The position numbers and the translations under genes were made by a program. 64,000 nt of DNA from Lycorma delicatula (taxonomy: Eukaryota; Arthropoda; Insecta; Hemiptera; Fulgoridae): NCBI RefSeq assembly GCF_047948215.1, contig NC_134455.1, positions 351,321,991-351,385,990 of the forward strand, written 5' to 3'. Of the stretch, positions 11,341 through 23,045 are shown piece after piece; within the stretch, counting starts at the first letter, position 1, and the number at the start of each line of letters is the position of its first letter. The notes beneath the pieces were generated by a model. The model was not told the DNA's origin and did not search any database. It saw only the letters and a program-made list of their open reading frames with translations.

Positions 11341-11969
11341 CTGTTAGCGTGCAGTATTAATAAATTATTGTTATAGTTGATATTCATTGATGATAAGTAT
11401 TTGACTAGCCCTTTTGCTGTATAGATTGATGGTATTAGATTAAATGTCACTTGCATTTTGGGGGGCATGGTGTGCAGGTATGCACAATTTATTTTGTTTT
11501 GTGAGGAAAGCCGCAGGAAATCACATATCTAGTTTTCCGATTGTGCTGGTGTGGTATTTTTATTTTTGGCATGGCTGTGTAATTTCTACTTGTGATTAGT
11601 GTGTCTCGCATCTTGTCTCCTTTTAAATTTCGGGTATAGTAGTATTGCCAACTAAAATTATAATAAATAAAAGATATGTTCTGTAACCGATGTACAGTTA
11701 TTATCCTTTAGTTTACTGATGTTATTTCACAAAAGATTTCTTTACAAGTGCTGGAGGAGAACTACATATTTTCATAATTAGACACTTTTGTGTACAATGG
11801 TACAATACTTTTGGTTTTGATTTTTATTTCTTATGGTAACATCAATTTTAGCTGTAAATTTCACCAATCTTACCTGCACTATTAAACAGTGTAATGCTTT
11901 TCAAATGAAATAATGGATTTAATGTAGTTATGTAAACATTTTTTATTTTGTTCAGTACATAATAATTCT
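11341..11969. other. Non-coding, no gene seen
   Basis: AT-rich; no recognisable feature. Confidence 0.5.
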
Positions 11970-13345
11970 ATAGATCACACCAGAAATGAATAGATATGCT
12001 ACACCATGGATAAAAAAAAGAACTGTTCTAGCATTAGCCAAGACATATCAAGGGAAGTTGAAATAGAACCGTAATCAGAGCAGCATTACAAATAATTAAT
12101 TATAATATAAAGAGATTTGTCATTAAAGTCTTTAATAATTATTTAAAACCTATGAAGTAGTGTATGAAGAAACTAAATATAATAAAAAAACCCAATAAGA
12201 CCATCTTTTCTTTTTTGACTCCCTCACTATTGTGTAGTCAGAAATACACTGATTTTCAGAGTGCAGCACTCTACATATGTTTGATTAATCCTACACACAA
12301 GCATCAAGTTTAGACTCGCTGCTTAAGTGCGTATGAAAAATGCACCACTACAGTCATCATAACCCTCAAATTTTTTTGACCTTAAATTGAGTGTAACTCA
12401 AGAACAATTCAACTAATTTTCATCAAATTTTCACATGAACTACTTCAGATACACTATTACAGCGTATCTAAATTTCAATGAAATTGATGTTGTAGTTTTG
12501 GAGATTTATGAGCTACAAAACTTTATACATAAGCCTACATGTATGTAAAGAAACCCCAATTTAAGCGAATGGTATTCTCGTACTCATCATATCTTAAAAT
12601 GTAAAGAAAATTCATTTTCACCTCTCATTCCTACCATGTGATCGAAAGTAATACCGTACTTTTCTTTGGACAAGAAAAGAATAGCTTCAAAAGTTTTGAA
12701 TGCATTCATGAAAATTATTTTATCACTTATTTATGGACGTGCTGAACAGGATGAAGAAAATTTTGGATTTATAATTTGTGTTATTTAAAAATTCATTGAC
12801 AGCTGTAATATTCATTTTCTGAAAAAGAAAATCTTTTAGTTCGTTTTTAAATAAATTGATAAGATTGACTAATTTATGAAATGGTTTGGTAATTTATAAA
12901 AAAAGGGAATGGAAGCAAAATGTGTCTTTCTTGTAAGCCAACATTTTATGTTGAATTGTATGAAAACCATTCTATTGTTTGGTTTGATAGATGTGGATAT
13001 TGTTATTTCTTAAGAATAATAAGTAACTATTCATTTTAGCAGATTGCACGTTCATAAATGTAAACACGTGGATAAGTTAACATTTCTAATTTACTAAATA
13101 TTGATTTACACAATTCAAGCTTCAGGGCACCAAACCGGAACTCGACAGCTCATTTTTGCTAGGTGTAAACTTGTTCTGACTTTTTGACAGAGTCCAATGA
13201 GATGATATAAACTTTATATGGGAATATATGTAAGTGTAATAAATATTTAATAATCATAATATAGTTAGTGCTTTTTTTAAAGTGCTTCTAAGTAAAATAG
13301 TCCGTTTGATTTTGTTGCAATATTAGTAAATAAGCGAGTTTTATC
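11970..13345 (-). repeat. Family G repeat, longest copy
   Basis: Two stretches match the 58-kb copy. The first is 11970-12100 (AGATCACACCAGAAATGAAT, ACCATGGATAAA, CAGAGCAGCATTA). The second is about 12780-13345, where TTATTTAAAAATTCATTGAC, GGTTTGGTAAT, CTTTCTTGTAAGCCAA, GACAGCTCATTTTTG, CTGACTTTTTGA and GAGATGATAT parallel 58548-58925. The intervening 12190-12780 is missing from the 58-kb copy, so it is either part of the full-length element or a later insertion. Inferred to be a non-LTR retrotransposon 3' region read on the minus strand. Confidence 0.7.
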
Positions 13346-13627
13346 ATTCTTAAGAGTATCATCTATAATAAAAACTGAAAATTTTGCTCTCTTTTTAATG
13401 TTTGTTCCTCAGACTTATTGCATTTAATCTTTTACTGATTAAAAAAGATTCATATACGTTCAGCTTTTATTAAAAATGTTTCTGTTAATTGAATTGTGCA
13501 CATAAATATTACGTAATGTTTCTTTATTATGAGCTAATATCTCTGTTTTCATTTGATTGTTGTTTCAATATTATATTTAGTTCTAAAGTTTGACTTCACT
13601 AGAGATGGCTCTTAATAAATTTTTCAT
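13346..13627. other. Non-coding, no gene seen
   Basis: AT-rich spacer between repeats; nothing recognised. Confidence 0.4.
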
Positions 13628-13712
13628 CCGTCAGGCATGGCATTTTCACATGCTACAAAAATTTAATTCATTTCATCTTCTGAAGCAGTACCTAATTGTT
13701 TCCTAAGTTAAA
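13628..13712 (+). repeat. SINE-A 3' fragment
   Basis: Begins after the B box at GTCAGGCATGGCATTTTCAC and continues with ATGCTACAAAAATT, CATCTTCTGAAGCAGTACCT and a decayed end. It matches the body and tail of SINE-A at 25643-25727 and 49163-49240. The head is missing and the tail CpGs are gone. Confidence 0.75.
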
Positions 13713-13877
13713 AAAGTAGTCCCAAAGGTAAAAAAAAAAAAAAGTGAAAAAAATATATATTTATTTTTCATTCACATTCTTTTTCTTTTTACTTGCTTGT
13801 ACAAAGTAAAGTATTCTGATTATGAAAATTTCAGTCTTCAGATTTCATCTCCTTTTTTCTTTTTTTTTTTTTATCTT

Positions 13878-15050
13878 TTTTTACGCCATTGTATGAATTA
13901 AAGGAAGTATTGTGATTGCAAAACATTTAGGTTTTCTTATTTCAATGGAAATATCCATTTTGACGATCCCTGAATCGATTTTGACTGGTTAAAGCGTGAC
14001 GTCTGTGCGTACATATGTATGTGCACATTTAAAAACTTAACTTAAAAACGATTAGCCATAGGACGTTGAAATTTATGATTTAGCACTGTTGCAACATTTA
14101 GTTCTGCACCTCCCTTTTTGATTGCTATCGAAACTAAAATTTTAATTAATGAAATATTTGGATCTTAAAGGGAAGGCACATCAGTTCGAATCAGACTTCA
14201 TCTCCTTTTGTTTGTTTTTAACATTTTTTTAATCTTTTCCTTTTTTTATTTAATTGCACTGATTTAATTAGTTAAACCAAATGTACTGATTTAGTTAGTT
14301 ATTAACCCAAGATTGTAAAAAAAAAAAAAATTACAATGAATAATAATAATTCATTTATAATTTAAAAAAAAAAAAAGATAAAAATTATTAGTGAAATAAA
14401 ATTAGAAGTAAATAAAATAAAAATAGATTTGGTGAACATCAGATTATTTAATATTAATTGAAAATGATATTTTAGAATCGTATTATTTGTGGATTTTCTT
14501 AGCAAATTCTTATAAAAATTGTATATTTATTTTTAAAAAAATGATTTCAGTTAATTATTTGGCAGAATAATAAAATACTTTTTGAATTGTATTCAATTTA
14601 AAATGATTGTTGAAAATTTTTTTTCACTTGTGCTATGCACAAGATTTCTGGGGTGTGTCATATTAATAAAAGTTAATAATAATTAAACTGTTCCGTTTAG
14701 CAAACTCTTGTACACTGGTTACAAATATTAATTTTCACCTTACGTAGTAGAATAATCAGTTTTTTTTATGGGATTATTTGGTGAACGATTTATTTAAAGC
14801 GTAATCTAACTTTTACTCTAACCTAATATTTCAGGTAAGATTATTGAATTAATAATTTTATAAATATTTGATATTAATAAAAACTAATATTTTACCAGTT
14901 AATGTCTAATTTTATTAAAGAATTGAAGGATCGTATCTCACTTTCAAATGAAATAAGTTTAAATGAAGTCCAGCAAAAATGTGCATATGTAATAATTTAA
15001 TTGACGTATAAGGAAGTCATGTGGTGTCCTCATCAGATTTTTTATTAATT
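13878..15050 (+). repeat. Family C dispersed repeat, copy 1
   Basis: Shares with the copies at 26274-26955 and 28228-28802 (inverted) the ordered blocks AAAGGAAGTATTGTGAT, GGAAATATCCATTTTGAC, GCGTGACGTCTGT, AAAAACGATTAGCC, GATGTTGAAATTT-like, GGAAGGCACATC and the terminal block AAGGAAGTCATGTGGTGTCC near 15012. No protein is encoded. This copy is longer than the others because of AT-rich insertions between about 14250 and 14970. The element class is unknown. Confidence 0.75.
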
Positions 15051-15242
15051 AACTTTCAATGACATTAACAACTTTTTTTTTTTTCAGCAGTTCAACTTTG
15101 TTATTATATAGCACTTGTTCTCATAAGGTGAACGTTTACTATTAATTTTAGTGTTAAGGAAAATCTAATAAAAATAGCACAAAACTGTCTTTAAAAATTA
15201 CAAAATTAAGTGAATATTTTAATTTAATTTATAATTCTCAAT

Positions 15243-15625
15243 AATACAAGGGATGTGTGATCAGTATGTAAAAATAAAGAAGGCACACTTTTTAGGGAAA
15301 TTTTGTTTAATTTGTTAATATAATCTCCTTTGAAGCTAATGCACTTAATCTGACAATGTTCAGATCTTTGATCTCATGTTTACAGTATGATTTATCCAAG
15401 CCTTCAAAATAGGCAAATGTTTTCATAATTTCATGTAAATTTATTTTCAGCATGCCGTTTCCTCATGTTTGGAAACAGAAGTCCAAAGGTGCTAAGTCTG
15501 GTGTGTAGGAGATATGTAGAAGAATTTCATAGCATAAATTTTACTGTTGCAGAAATTGCAGAAAAACAGTATGGTGCTTTGTTGTCTCGGTGAAGGCTTT
15601 TTTTCACCAAATGTGATCGGTTTTT
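15243..15625 (-). pseudogene. Mariner transposase C-terminal remnant
   Basis: The minus strand read from about 15620 gives a decayed version of the mariner catalytic half. HRDNKAP stands for the H-DNAP block. Further on come YTPDLAPLDFCFQ (the PYSPDLAP-D block, reached after a frameshift), FAYFEGLDKSYCKHEI, and near the end SKGDYINK, the usual C-terminal K-DYV-K-type motif. The outer end near 15248 carries TACAAGGGATGTGTGATCAG on the + strand, which resembles the terminal inverted repeat of insect mariners (TACGAGGGNTG type). Frameshifts and stops are frequent, and the N-terminal half was not found. It is an inactive fossil. Confidence 0.7.
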
Positions 15626-17027
15626 CTTAATTTCCTCATTTAGATGATAGACTAAGATACATAATATTGCCAATTATCACTTAACTTTATCCAGAAAGTT
15701 GATAATGATTATGATGTAAACTATTCTATTAGTTGGAGTCGATTCACTGTAACGTTTATTCAATTTTAGTTTCTTTTGAGGTTTTGGTTTTTAAAAGTTA
15801 TGTTTGATATCACACAAAATTTGCTATTGAGTATTTTTCAAAAATTACAATTCCTAATCGATTGAAGACAACCGCTAATGACAAAATTATTAATGTATGT
15901 GACTGAAACTTGGTCTTTGCTTCTAGTGGGGATATGCAGACCTAAGAATCACCTTAACATTGTCCTACGAATGCCATCTTGATTCTGCACGGATTTATCA
16001 AACGCTTCTCATATAATACTGTTTTGTTGAATTTTTCAATAAAGAATTTTGTCTGAAAATTGTGTTATATATAAAAATGTCACAGGTGTTATTATAGGAA
16101 ATCTTATTATTACTATTCTTCATCATTCCAAGGATTGGGCATCACCTTGATCTGAGAAGGGTATCCTTCCTTCTTTTTTATGTCCAATTGTTGTATACCC
16201 ATTGCCTTTTCTGCCATTTTCAGAAAGATGGTGTCTATTATTTTCACCTATTGATTCCATTACTTTATTTTTCTTTTAATAACATCTATAATGTTACATA
16301 TAATGTATATCATATTGTGCATTTCTTGATCTTTATGTCATTTAAATACATTCAGAGTATTCTTGAGAAATTGTTTGAAGTGATATCAGGAATGTTGAAT
16401 GTTTATCACTTGGAAAAGTTAAGTCTAGATCTTTTTTATATTTATCAGCCTTTTTCATAATTTTAATTTGTATATTGTTTATGAAAAATAGTAAAGTTTA
16501 TGAATTACTGAAAAATTTCAGTTGAAATAAAGTTACGTTTTTATTTTTCTACTTAAAGTCAAATTTATATATATATATTTATTATTTCAATGAAGTTGCC
16601 TTGCATTTTTTTTTTTATCATAACTTTAGATGTTTGTTTTATTTTTATACTCTGATAACTTATATGATTTCAGAGTTCTTTATCATTAATTAGCTATATC
16701 AAAATAATTTATTATTATGACCTAGCGTCATGTTGCAAAATTAATTTCATGGAATGCATGACTTTTATCAATGGATTATATGTGATAAAAATATAAATAA
16801 TTATAATTTTAAATTAAATTAATTTAATTATTGGTTCATTCTGCTTGTAATTTAGTATATACAGAAGTGTGTGTTTGTGTTAGATTGTGTTTTTTTATCC
16901 ACTTTCCCAGCTGCCCATATAAAGTTGTTTTGTTATTCTTTGGCAATCTTACATAACCATATTTGGTCAACAAACTGCTAGCTTGTTGCAGCTTGATCGT
17001 TGATTTAATAGTTGACTTGTTCCTCTG

Positions 17028-17030
<3 letters not shown>
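15626..17030. other. Non-coding, no gene seen
   Basis: AT-rich. The open frame at 16188-16460 is low-complexity and matches nothing recognised. A mariner 5' half may be hidden here but is not readable. Confidence 0.5.

Positions 17031-17066
<36 letters not shown>
17031..17066. repeat. (TG)18 microsatellite
   Basis: 36 bases of uninterrupted TG. It also explains a histidine-threonine-rich open frame on the opposite strand, which is not a gene. Confidence 0.97.
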
Positions 17067-17067
<1 letters not shown>

Positions 17068-17699
17068 ATGCGTATGTGAGTTAAGGTAACAACGGATAAT
17101 TCACTAAGTACAATGCAGTGTGTTGAATTGATTCAGTATTGTTTCCGATAATAGAAGAGAAGTACGTGGCATTTTTATCATGAAATATCCCCTTTTTTAT
17201 TTAATAATTTTCTATGAAAGAATTTTTTATTCCATTGATTTCTAGTTTTATCTAATTCCATTAATTTTATAATCGCGTCATTATTAATTGCATAATAGCA
17301 TTAACTTATCTATTTGATTTTTATTGGCTATTCTGTTACTTAGTCATAGCTAAAATAGAAGCCATTTGTGGAACAGTGATTTTCAAAGTATGATTATGCA
17401 AAATTCTTTATTTCATTAAATTCTTATTTCTGATAAAAAAAGCATAACTTAAGTTTTATATATTTTAATCATTTTTGATAGTATAATAACTAACTTTTTG
17501 TTAGCTTGATAGTTGGATTTGGATTGTAAGGAAAATAAATATTTTATTTAATTAATAAAGAACTAAAGAAAAATGGTTTAAATTGATCGTTAAAGAATAA
17601 AACAAAAAATCCTCTCAATAAATCTTGGAAATAAACATTATAATACATAATCAGAACACCAAGTCTATAAACAGCAGATTGTTTTAATCTTTAATAAGA
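17067..17699. other. Non-coding, no gene seen
   Basis: AT-rich; nothing recognised. Confidence 0.5.
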
Positions 17700-18060
17700 A
17701 AAAGTAAAAAATAAGAAATAAGAATATTAAGGAAAATCCTAGGATCCGTGAAAGTCAATAATAACTTTGAATTTCAGCTTTGATAAAACAAAGAACTTAC
17801 AAAAAATTTGAAAAACAACAAACCATGATAAAAATAAGAAGAATAAAATTTTATGGTCATATTTATAGAATGAATGAACAAAGGTAGAATTTAAAAATTC
17901 ATTCTTGATTTTAAAAAAAAATGAGAAAACAAAAACAGTGGTTTAAAGAAATAGAGAAAAATGTGTCTAAACTAGATATTAAAAAATAGAAATATACAAT
18001 GGAGACGTTTTCAGAAAAGAAAAAAAAACAGAAAACCTGAGAGAATTCTAAAATAAACCA
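17700..18060 (+). pseudogene. Non-LTR retrotransposon C-terminal remnant
   Basis: The + strand frame containing the ATG at 17825 reads MIKIRRIKFYGHIYRMNEQR, the conserved RRxxFYGHxxRM motif that follows the reverse transcriptase domain in many insect LINE pol proteins. Just upstream are RKILG-like and KELTKNLKN-like stretches. Downstream, after a short decayed interval with stops, WFKEIEKNVSKLDIKK matches the WF-EVEKDL segment that normally follows. Several stops and frameshifts interrupt it. The reverse transcriptase core itself is not visible upstream, so only the 3' tail of an element is present, as expected for 5'-truncated LINE insertions. Confidence 0.65.
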
Positions 18061-18721
18061 TTTACAGTTTGTACAGTAAAGTTTGTATATATTGCCTAGT
18101 TTCACCAGCTGCTTGTTTCATTCAGTGTAAATTTTTTTGGTTTCTGGCACCTACTTGCCATTTAACTGAAAAAATTTTAGATTTTTTAAATTGTAAAGTG
18201 TTTATTGAATTAGGGTGTGATGCTGTATAAAAAAATATAAATGAAGCATTCTGTTTATATTTAATTATGTATTTTTTTTTTAATTTTAACAACGTTTGAA
18301 AATATGAATAAGATTTAATAGTGTATTTATTAGTAAATGGTTTTTTACTGTCAAATAAGCAAGAAAAAATTTGTAAAATAATATTTCGCCATCTTGATTA
18401 CATTTTATCAATAAATTTATTATGAATTACTTTCTATGCTCTCTTTCTTAATTAAATTTTCTTGATCGGAAGACTATAAATTCATTGAATTAATTATTTT
18501 AAATAATGAGAATTTTAATTTGTCTAGAAAAAAAGGTCAGTCAAAAAAATATTTTTTTTTTTGGCACAAAATAGTTTAATTTATTTATATATATAGTTTT
18601 AAATATTATTTATTGAGGAGAAAATTCAGTCAAATTATAACCAAACAAATAAACCATTTGTGTACATAATTACTAATCAACAAAAAGTTGAACTTGATTT
18701 TAAAGTATGTTTTATAATCAA
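18061..18721. other. Non-coding, no gene seen
   Basis: AT-rich, many poly-A/T tracts; nothing recognised. Confidence 0.5.
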
Positions 18722-18846
18722 TAGAACGTTTCGTTATTCTTCTGTTTCATCAGTATTCCCAAAATAATTATTTATTAATATTTAGAACGTTTCGTTATTC
18801 TTCTGTTTCATCAGTATTCCCAAAATAATTATTTATTAATATTTAG
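18722..18846. repeat. Perfect 61-bp tandem duplication
   Basis: The unit beginning TAGAACGTTTCGTTATTCTT is present twice back to back with no mismatches (18722-18782 and 18783-18843, plus three more matching bases). The absence of any difference between the copies in this AT-rich, mutating neighbourhood indicates a recent duplication, or an assembly artefact. Confidence 0.95.
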
Positions 18847-19356
18847 TTTCATTTTGGTTTAGTAAATAAATACCCGGGGTATGTTCTTTTTCCTAGTTTA
18901 TCGTTATTTTTTTTTTAAAGTTGGTTTGTTTATTTACTTTTTACCTGTCTCACTAAAATAAATAATAATAAAACTTGTCGGGGTTGTAAGTTTTGTTTGA
19001 GCGAATAGTAATTTGCTGTTTTAATTTTATAAACAATCTTGTGTACATCTTACCCAGAAATAGTGTAGTGATGTTTGTCGAGTAATTCATTCTTTTCTAA
19101 TGTGGCACTGTTTAAGTTGGCGATATTCTGGAATAATATTTTTTTCTTTTTGAAATATAATTAAGTTGAACGTTGGGCGCGTAAATAAGAGAGATTCTGT
19201 AAATTTCCATACAATTTATTTGAATTTATGGCGCTTAGTGAAAGAAGAGAAAACAGGTCAGATGGAACTACTTTTTCTGCGTGAACACCTTGTTCACTCG
19301 CGGATGATTATGGTGAATACAGCCTTGTTGGCGTGTTGTGTGCGCGACAAGGCAGT
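18847..19356. other. Upstream region of the short tropomyosin transcript
   Basis: GC and CpG content rise towards the 3' end of this stretch (GGCGATATTC, GTTGGGCGCGTAAATAAG and others between about 19080 and 19360), in contrast to the CpG-poor DNA before it. An 84-codon frame at 19166-19420 runs through it but has no recognisable domain and overlaps the predicted start site, so it is taken as promoter/5'UTR rather than protein. No clear TATA box was found at the right distance. Confidence 0.5.
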
Positions 19357-19391
19357 TCAGTTAGTTCTGTTCCTCCATCTTTGTGCGGTCG
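19357..19391 (+). promoter_or_regulatory. Candidate initiator promoter for the short tropomyosin isoform
   Basis: TCAGTT at 19357-19362 matches the arthropod initiator, with the A at 19359 as a likely +1. GGTCG at 19387-19391 fits the downstream promoter element RGWYV but lies at +29 rather than the canonical +28. If real, the leader is 114 bases. An alternative is that the ATG exon begins at a 3' splice site: ATTAATTTTAG ends at 19454, 18 bases before the ATG, and would make a fine acceptor. Confidence 0.4.
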
Positions 19392-19472
19392 TGTGGTTGT
19401 GTATCGCGCCGAGTTGGTGATATTTTGTGTTTGTAGTTTAGTTATTAATTTTAGACTTAAAAACTATCCGAT

Positions 19473-19616
19473 ATGACGACTAATATCCAACAAGGAGCTC
19501 TTTTAGATGTGCTCAAAAAGAAAATGAGACAAACAAAAGAAGAAATGGAAAAGTATAAAGAGGAATGTGAAGAATTCCACAAAAGATTGCAGGTTGAAAT
19601 CATGCGCCGGGAAGAG
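19473..19616 (+). CDS. Tm1: Tropomyosin, first coding exon of the short (non-muscle) isoform
   Basis: Tropomyosin is a parallel coiled-coil dimer that polymerises along actin filaments and controls access of myosin and other actin-binding proteins. This exon encodes 48 residues from the ATG at 19473: [18 protein letters not shown], then [19 protein letters not shown], ending VEIMRREE. It is nearly the same as the N-terminus of the Drosophila cytoplasmic tropomyosin isoform. After the short leader the sequence is a heptad-repeat coiled coil. The -3 base of the start is G, an acceptable context. The exon ends in phase 0 at GAAGAG followed by the consensus donor GTAAGT (19617). It replaces the two muscle N-terminal exons, so an alternative promoter is implied. 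The symbol follows the fly orthologue for which this N-terminus is known. The alternative, a single tropomyosin gene serving all isoforms in this species, would not change the product call. Confidence 0.95.
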
Positions 19617-19928
19617 GTAAGTGGGAATGAAAATCATTCACCCTATGACCTCATGCTTACAAACCATTATTTCTTCATTAATTTAATTTTTCCACATTAA
19701 TTTTATTTCTACCGTTGTTTTTCTACGTTTAACTTTATTAATTTCCTATTTTGATGGTAGGAATGGCAGCAGGTTGTATCGATTACATACTAGCTACTGA
19801 AACGATATGTGTATATAAGAGTCATACCATCTAAATATTATATTTTTTTTAATTCTTAAATATGACGTTTAAGTGACCACACCCACATGTAATATTTTTT
19901 CTGTTTGGGAGTTTTTCGAATTGATAAC

Positions 19929-19950
19929 GTAAAACCGGATTTACCGGTAC
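19929..19950. repeat. Possible short remnant of the long-TIR element
   Basis: GTAAAACCGGATTTACCGGT followed by AC resembles the inner-to-outer reading of the 5363-6424 arm ends (GATTTACCGGTA, with TAAAAC shortly before it). Twelve consecutive bases match. It is too short to be certain. Confidence 0.3.
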
Positions 19951-22933
19951 CTGTAAGTAATGTTGCTAGGGCTATTTTGTTGTGTATTTTTAACTTCCTT
20001 GTGTCTTAATCACATTTTTCCCCCGTTTGTTTATTACATTTCTTTATTATGATTTATTAAGTTAATGTATTGATTATCAGTTTTGTTGATATCGAGGATA
20101 AGGTTATTTTTGTTATTTCTATCTTTGACATTAAACAACGGAATTGTCCGAATTTAAATTTCTATGTTCGACAAGGAAATTCATGTATTGTTAAGTTTCT
20201 TTTAACGGTAAAACATTAATGGGAGCAGTATACATTGTACTATTTTTAAAAGTATTTTTTAAAGATCTGTTCGATTACCTGTTAGAAAACTGAATAATGT
20301 CTTATGTCCTTTATATTTTCTGAATTTTAGCACTATTAAAATTCATTGGATAAGAATGTTTGTAATATCAAAATTTAATTCTTGTGATTTCAGTACTTTT
20401 TCAAATTACGTTTTATTTTATTAATTACCAAACTAAGACATGAGTAGCCCAAAGTCATTTTTTACACCTATAAATTAGTTTCGGTTATTATGTAAGTTGC
20501 TAATAGGCTTTAATAATTCCTCCTTTTATAATTGGCTGGATTTATAATTTTATTTATTAAAATAATATATTTATGTACCTAGACTTTTGCCTTGAATTAG
20601 TGGGTTAATCAAATTACTGACTGGGAGTTCTGAATCTGTAAATAATTATTACTGAATGATTTCTTATTTAAATAATTGTTATTCTTGGTTTTATGGAGAA
20701 TTTTTAAAATGTAATGATGTTGTGACGAATGAAGTTTCATTAAATGTAGAAAATCATATATTTTAATAGTAGTTACATATTTGAATTTCAGATCCTTGTG
20801 TTATGTCAATTTGTTTTTTTATTGGTTGATTCAATTTTGTTTTATTTTTAGTGTAATGAACCAATAAATTTTGGATCATTGTGATATGTCGTCTCCAATT
20901 CTTGCTTATGCTTTGCTTATTTTTTAACTTTTATTGCGAGATTACTCAAACTCATGAAAACTAATTACTGTTACTATTTATTTAAATTGTGATTTTACTA
21001 CATGTATGTAGTTGTGCTTCAATTAATGAGAACAGATCAGTTTAATTCCAAATTAGATTACCCCTTTTTATACAATACAGTATCATAGTTTAGTTCTCAT
21101 GTTGTTAGTGATGAAATTACCTACTGCATAGATTCTGCTTCACATAAATTAAAAACCAATGCTGAAATTTTCATTACTGTCTCCCAACTTAATTGTAATA
21201 TTCATCATTTCTAAGATTGTTGTCAGATACAGTTGATTTGAAACTTACTTTTTTTTTTGTTCATCCGTGTCTTCATATAATCCAGAATTGGATGAAATAT
21301 AAGTAATTAAAAAAAAAAAAAAAACTTAAGTGATATTGTTGCTTTTAGTAAATAATTCTAGGAAATCGTGCAGAAGATGGGTCTTATTTATCGTTGCCTT
21401 ATTAACTATATTCCTTTGTGTTGCCATTCTAGCTACCGGTATGTATGTTGTAGTTCTATTTATAGCAAAAGTTATACATTAATCTGTTGCAAATAATCTC
21501 AAATTTATGTTATTTAATATTTTTAGACTGTATCTTTAGTAGATGTGTAATACTTTTTGCCCAGTTGTGTTTGTGCTGGAATATTGAAACTTAATTGTGA
21601 TTTTTAAGTTTGTTTTGCAACTTTACAAGATTGTGTATAATGAATAGTTTCAGTGATGTTTAAATTCTGTTTATTTACCATCGTTAATCCTCAAAATTAT
21701 TTACTACATGACTGTTATTGTTATATTGTTACTGTTGTGTGTTGATCATTCAGTTAAAGGTGCTAATAATTGATTTGAATATTATTTTCTGTGATTTCCA
21801 GCTTTATTGCCACAAACATTCGTAGTTGACATGTTTCAGAGTACCTCCATTCTCAAAATTATTTTTGGCACTTTTGGGGTGCTAAGTTAACACTAAATCA
21901 ATTACGATAATCCTAGCTGAAATATGAAATATTATGTTATCTTAAATGAATTGATAAAATATTAACAATCCTGTAGTAGGAATTGAAGCTGGAATCTGCT
22001 GCTAGCTTTGTATTAAATTTTTAACATCTGTTGCCAATAAAGTTTATGAAGAATTTAATTTTAAGAAATAATTTTTCCAGTGTACTTGTGCAGTATTTTG
22101 TTATGAATAATTTTTTTTTCAAAACAAATTCTGAAATCATGGAAAATTTTTTGTGAACTTTATATGTAATCTTGTTATGAAGCCAGCGAATTTTAAGGGT
22201 GAATTTACTAAATTTTCCTGAATTTAAAGTTATTTCTTTTCTGATGTACTTTGCTTTTTTGTGTTTTGTTTTTTTATTTTGAAGTGGTCTACCAGGCACG
22301 ACCCAGTAGCATCTATTTTTTCCTTATTTTCTTCATTTTTGTGGAGTGCAATGGTTTTTCTTCTAAAATGCAGCAGTACTCTTGTTAAGATTACATAGAT
22401 CTATTTTTTTTTTTTTATGTCAAGAGATTTTCTTTGGCTTGGAAAATTGTGCTCTCTTGAACTCTTAACCCTTGCTTGAGCTATTTCACTTGTGATTGGA
22501 TGTACTGTTAGTTCAATTCATTATTCGAAATTTAATGGTTTTTATCAAGTAACATATATTTTTAAAACCTCTGAATTAGGTCTTCTGAGAATTCTAAAAA
22601 AAATTTGTTGCATTTGTGAAGCAAAAAATTGGTTACTTTCATTTGCTAAATTATGGAATTTCTTTCTATGGTTGCCTATCTCAGAATATTGCAAATGAAA
22701 TTAAGTAATTTATATGAAATTAAGCAGCGGACCCTTTTCTTAAAACATACTAAATGAACAAAAATAACTCTTTCGAGTATGATAAAATGTCAGTTTACAG
22801 TTAAAGATCACATAGTATAATTTTTAGATCAAAAATATAATTTTTTTGCAGTTTAATGTGGGAATATAATATTCAATCCAAGAATAGTTCATTAGTGTGG
22901 TTGCTATACTCTAGAGATATTTGGAACCCTCTA
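19951..22933. other. Intron, nothing recognised
   Basis: AT-rich and CpG-poor (one CpG in 21001-21300). Poly-A run at 21308-21324. No repeat family member or coding sequence seen. Confidence 0.5.
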
Positions 22934-23045
22934 AACCCACCGGGTTGGTCTAGTGGTGAACTTATTGCAAATCGTACATATCATCCTCATTCTTTCTTTG
23001 AAGTAATACTGTACGGTGATTCCACATGCTAAACAGAAAAAGAAA
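22934..23045 (+). repeat. SINE-B copy with internal deletion
   Basis: Head AACCCACCGGGTTGGTCTAG with the A-box-like TGGTCTAGTGG, then GAACTTATTGCAAATC. The sequence then jumps directly to the shared tail (ATCATCCTCAT, TTTGAAGTAATACTGTACGG, GCTAAACAGAAAA). The B box and core are deleted relative to the copy at 35105-35399. Confidence 0.8.

Noticed and set aside
16836..17069. His/Thr-repeat protein on the minus strand
   Set aside because: Produced by reading the (TG)18 microsatellite; the remainder has no domain.
19166..19420. 84-codon frame directly upstream of the tropomyosin ATG
   Set aside because: No domain, it overlaps the likely transcription start and is in the wrong place for a separate gene. 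Its higher GC content is explained by the promoter region.
21456..21465. Perfect MEF2 site CTATTTATAG in the intron, as a muscle enhancer
   Set aside because: Such sites are expected by chance about every 1-2 kb in DNA this AT-rich; a single site is no evidence.
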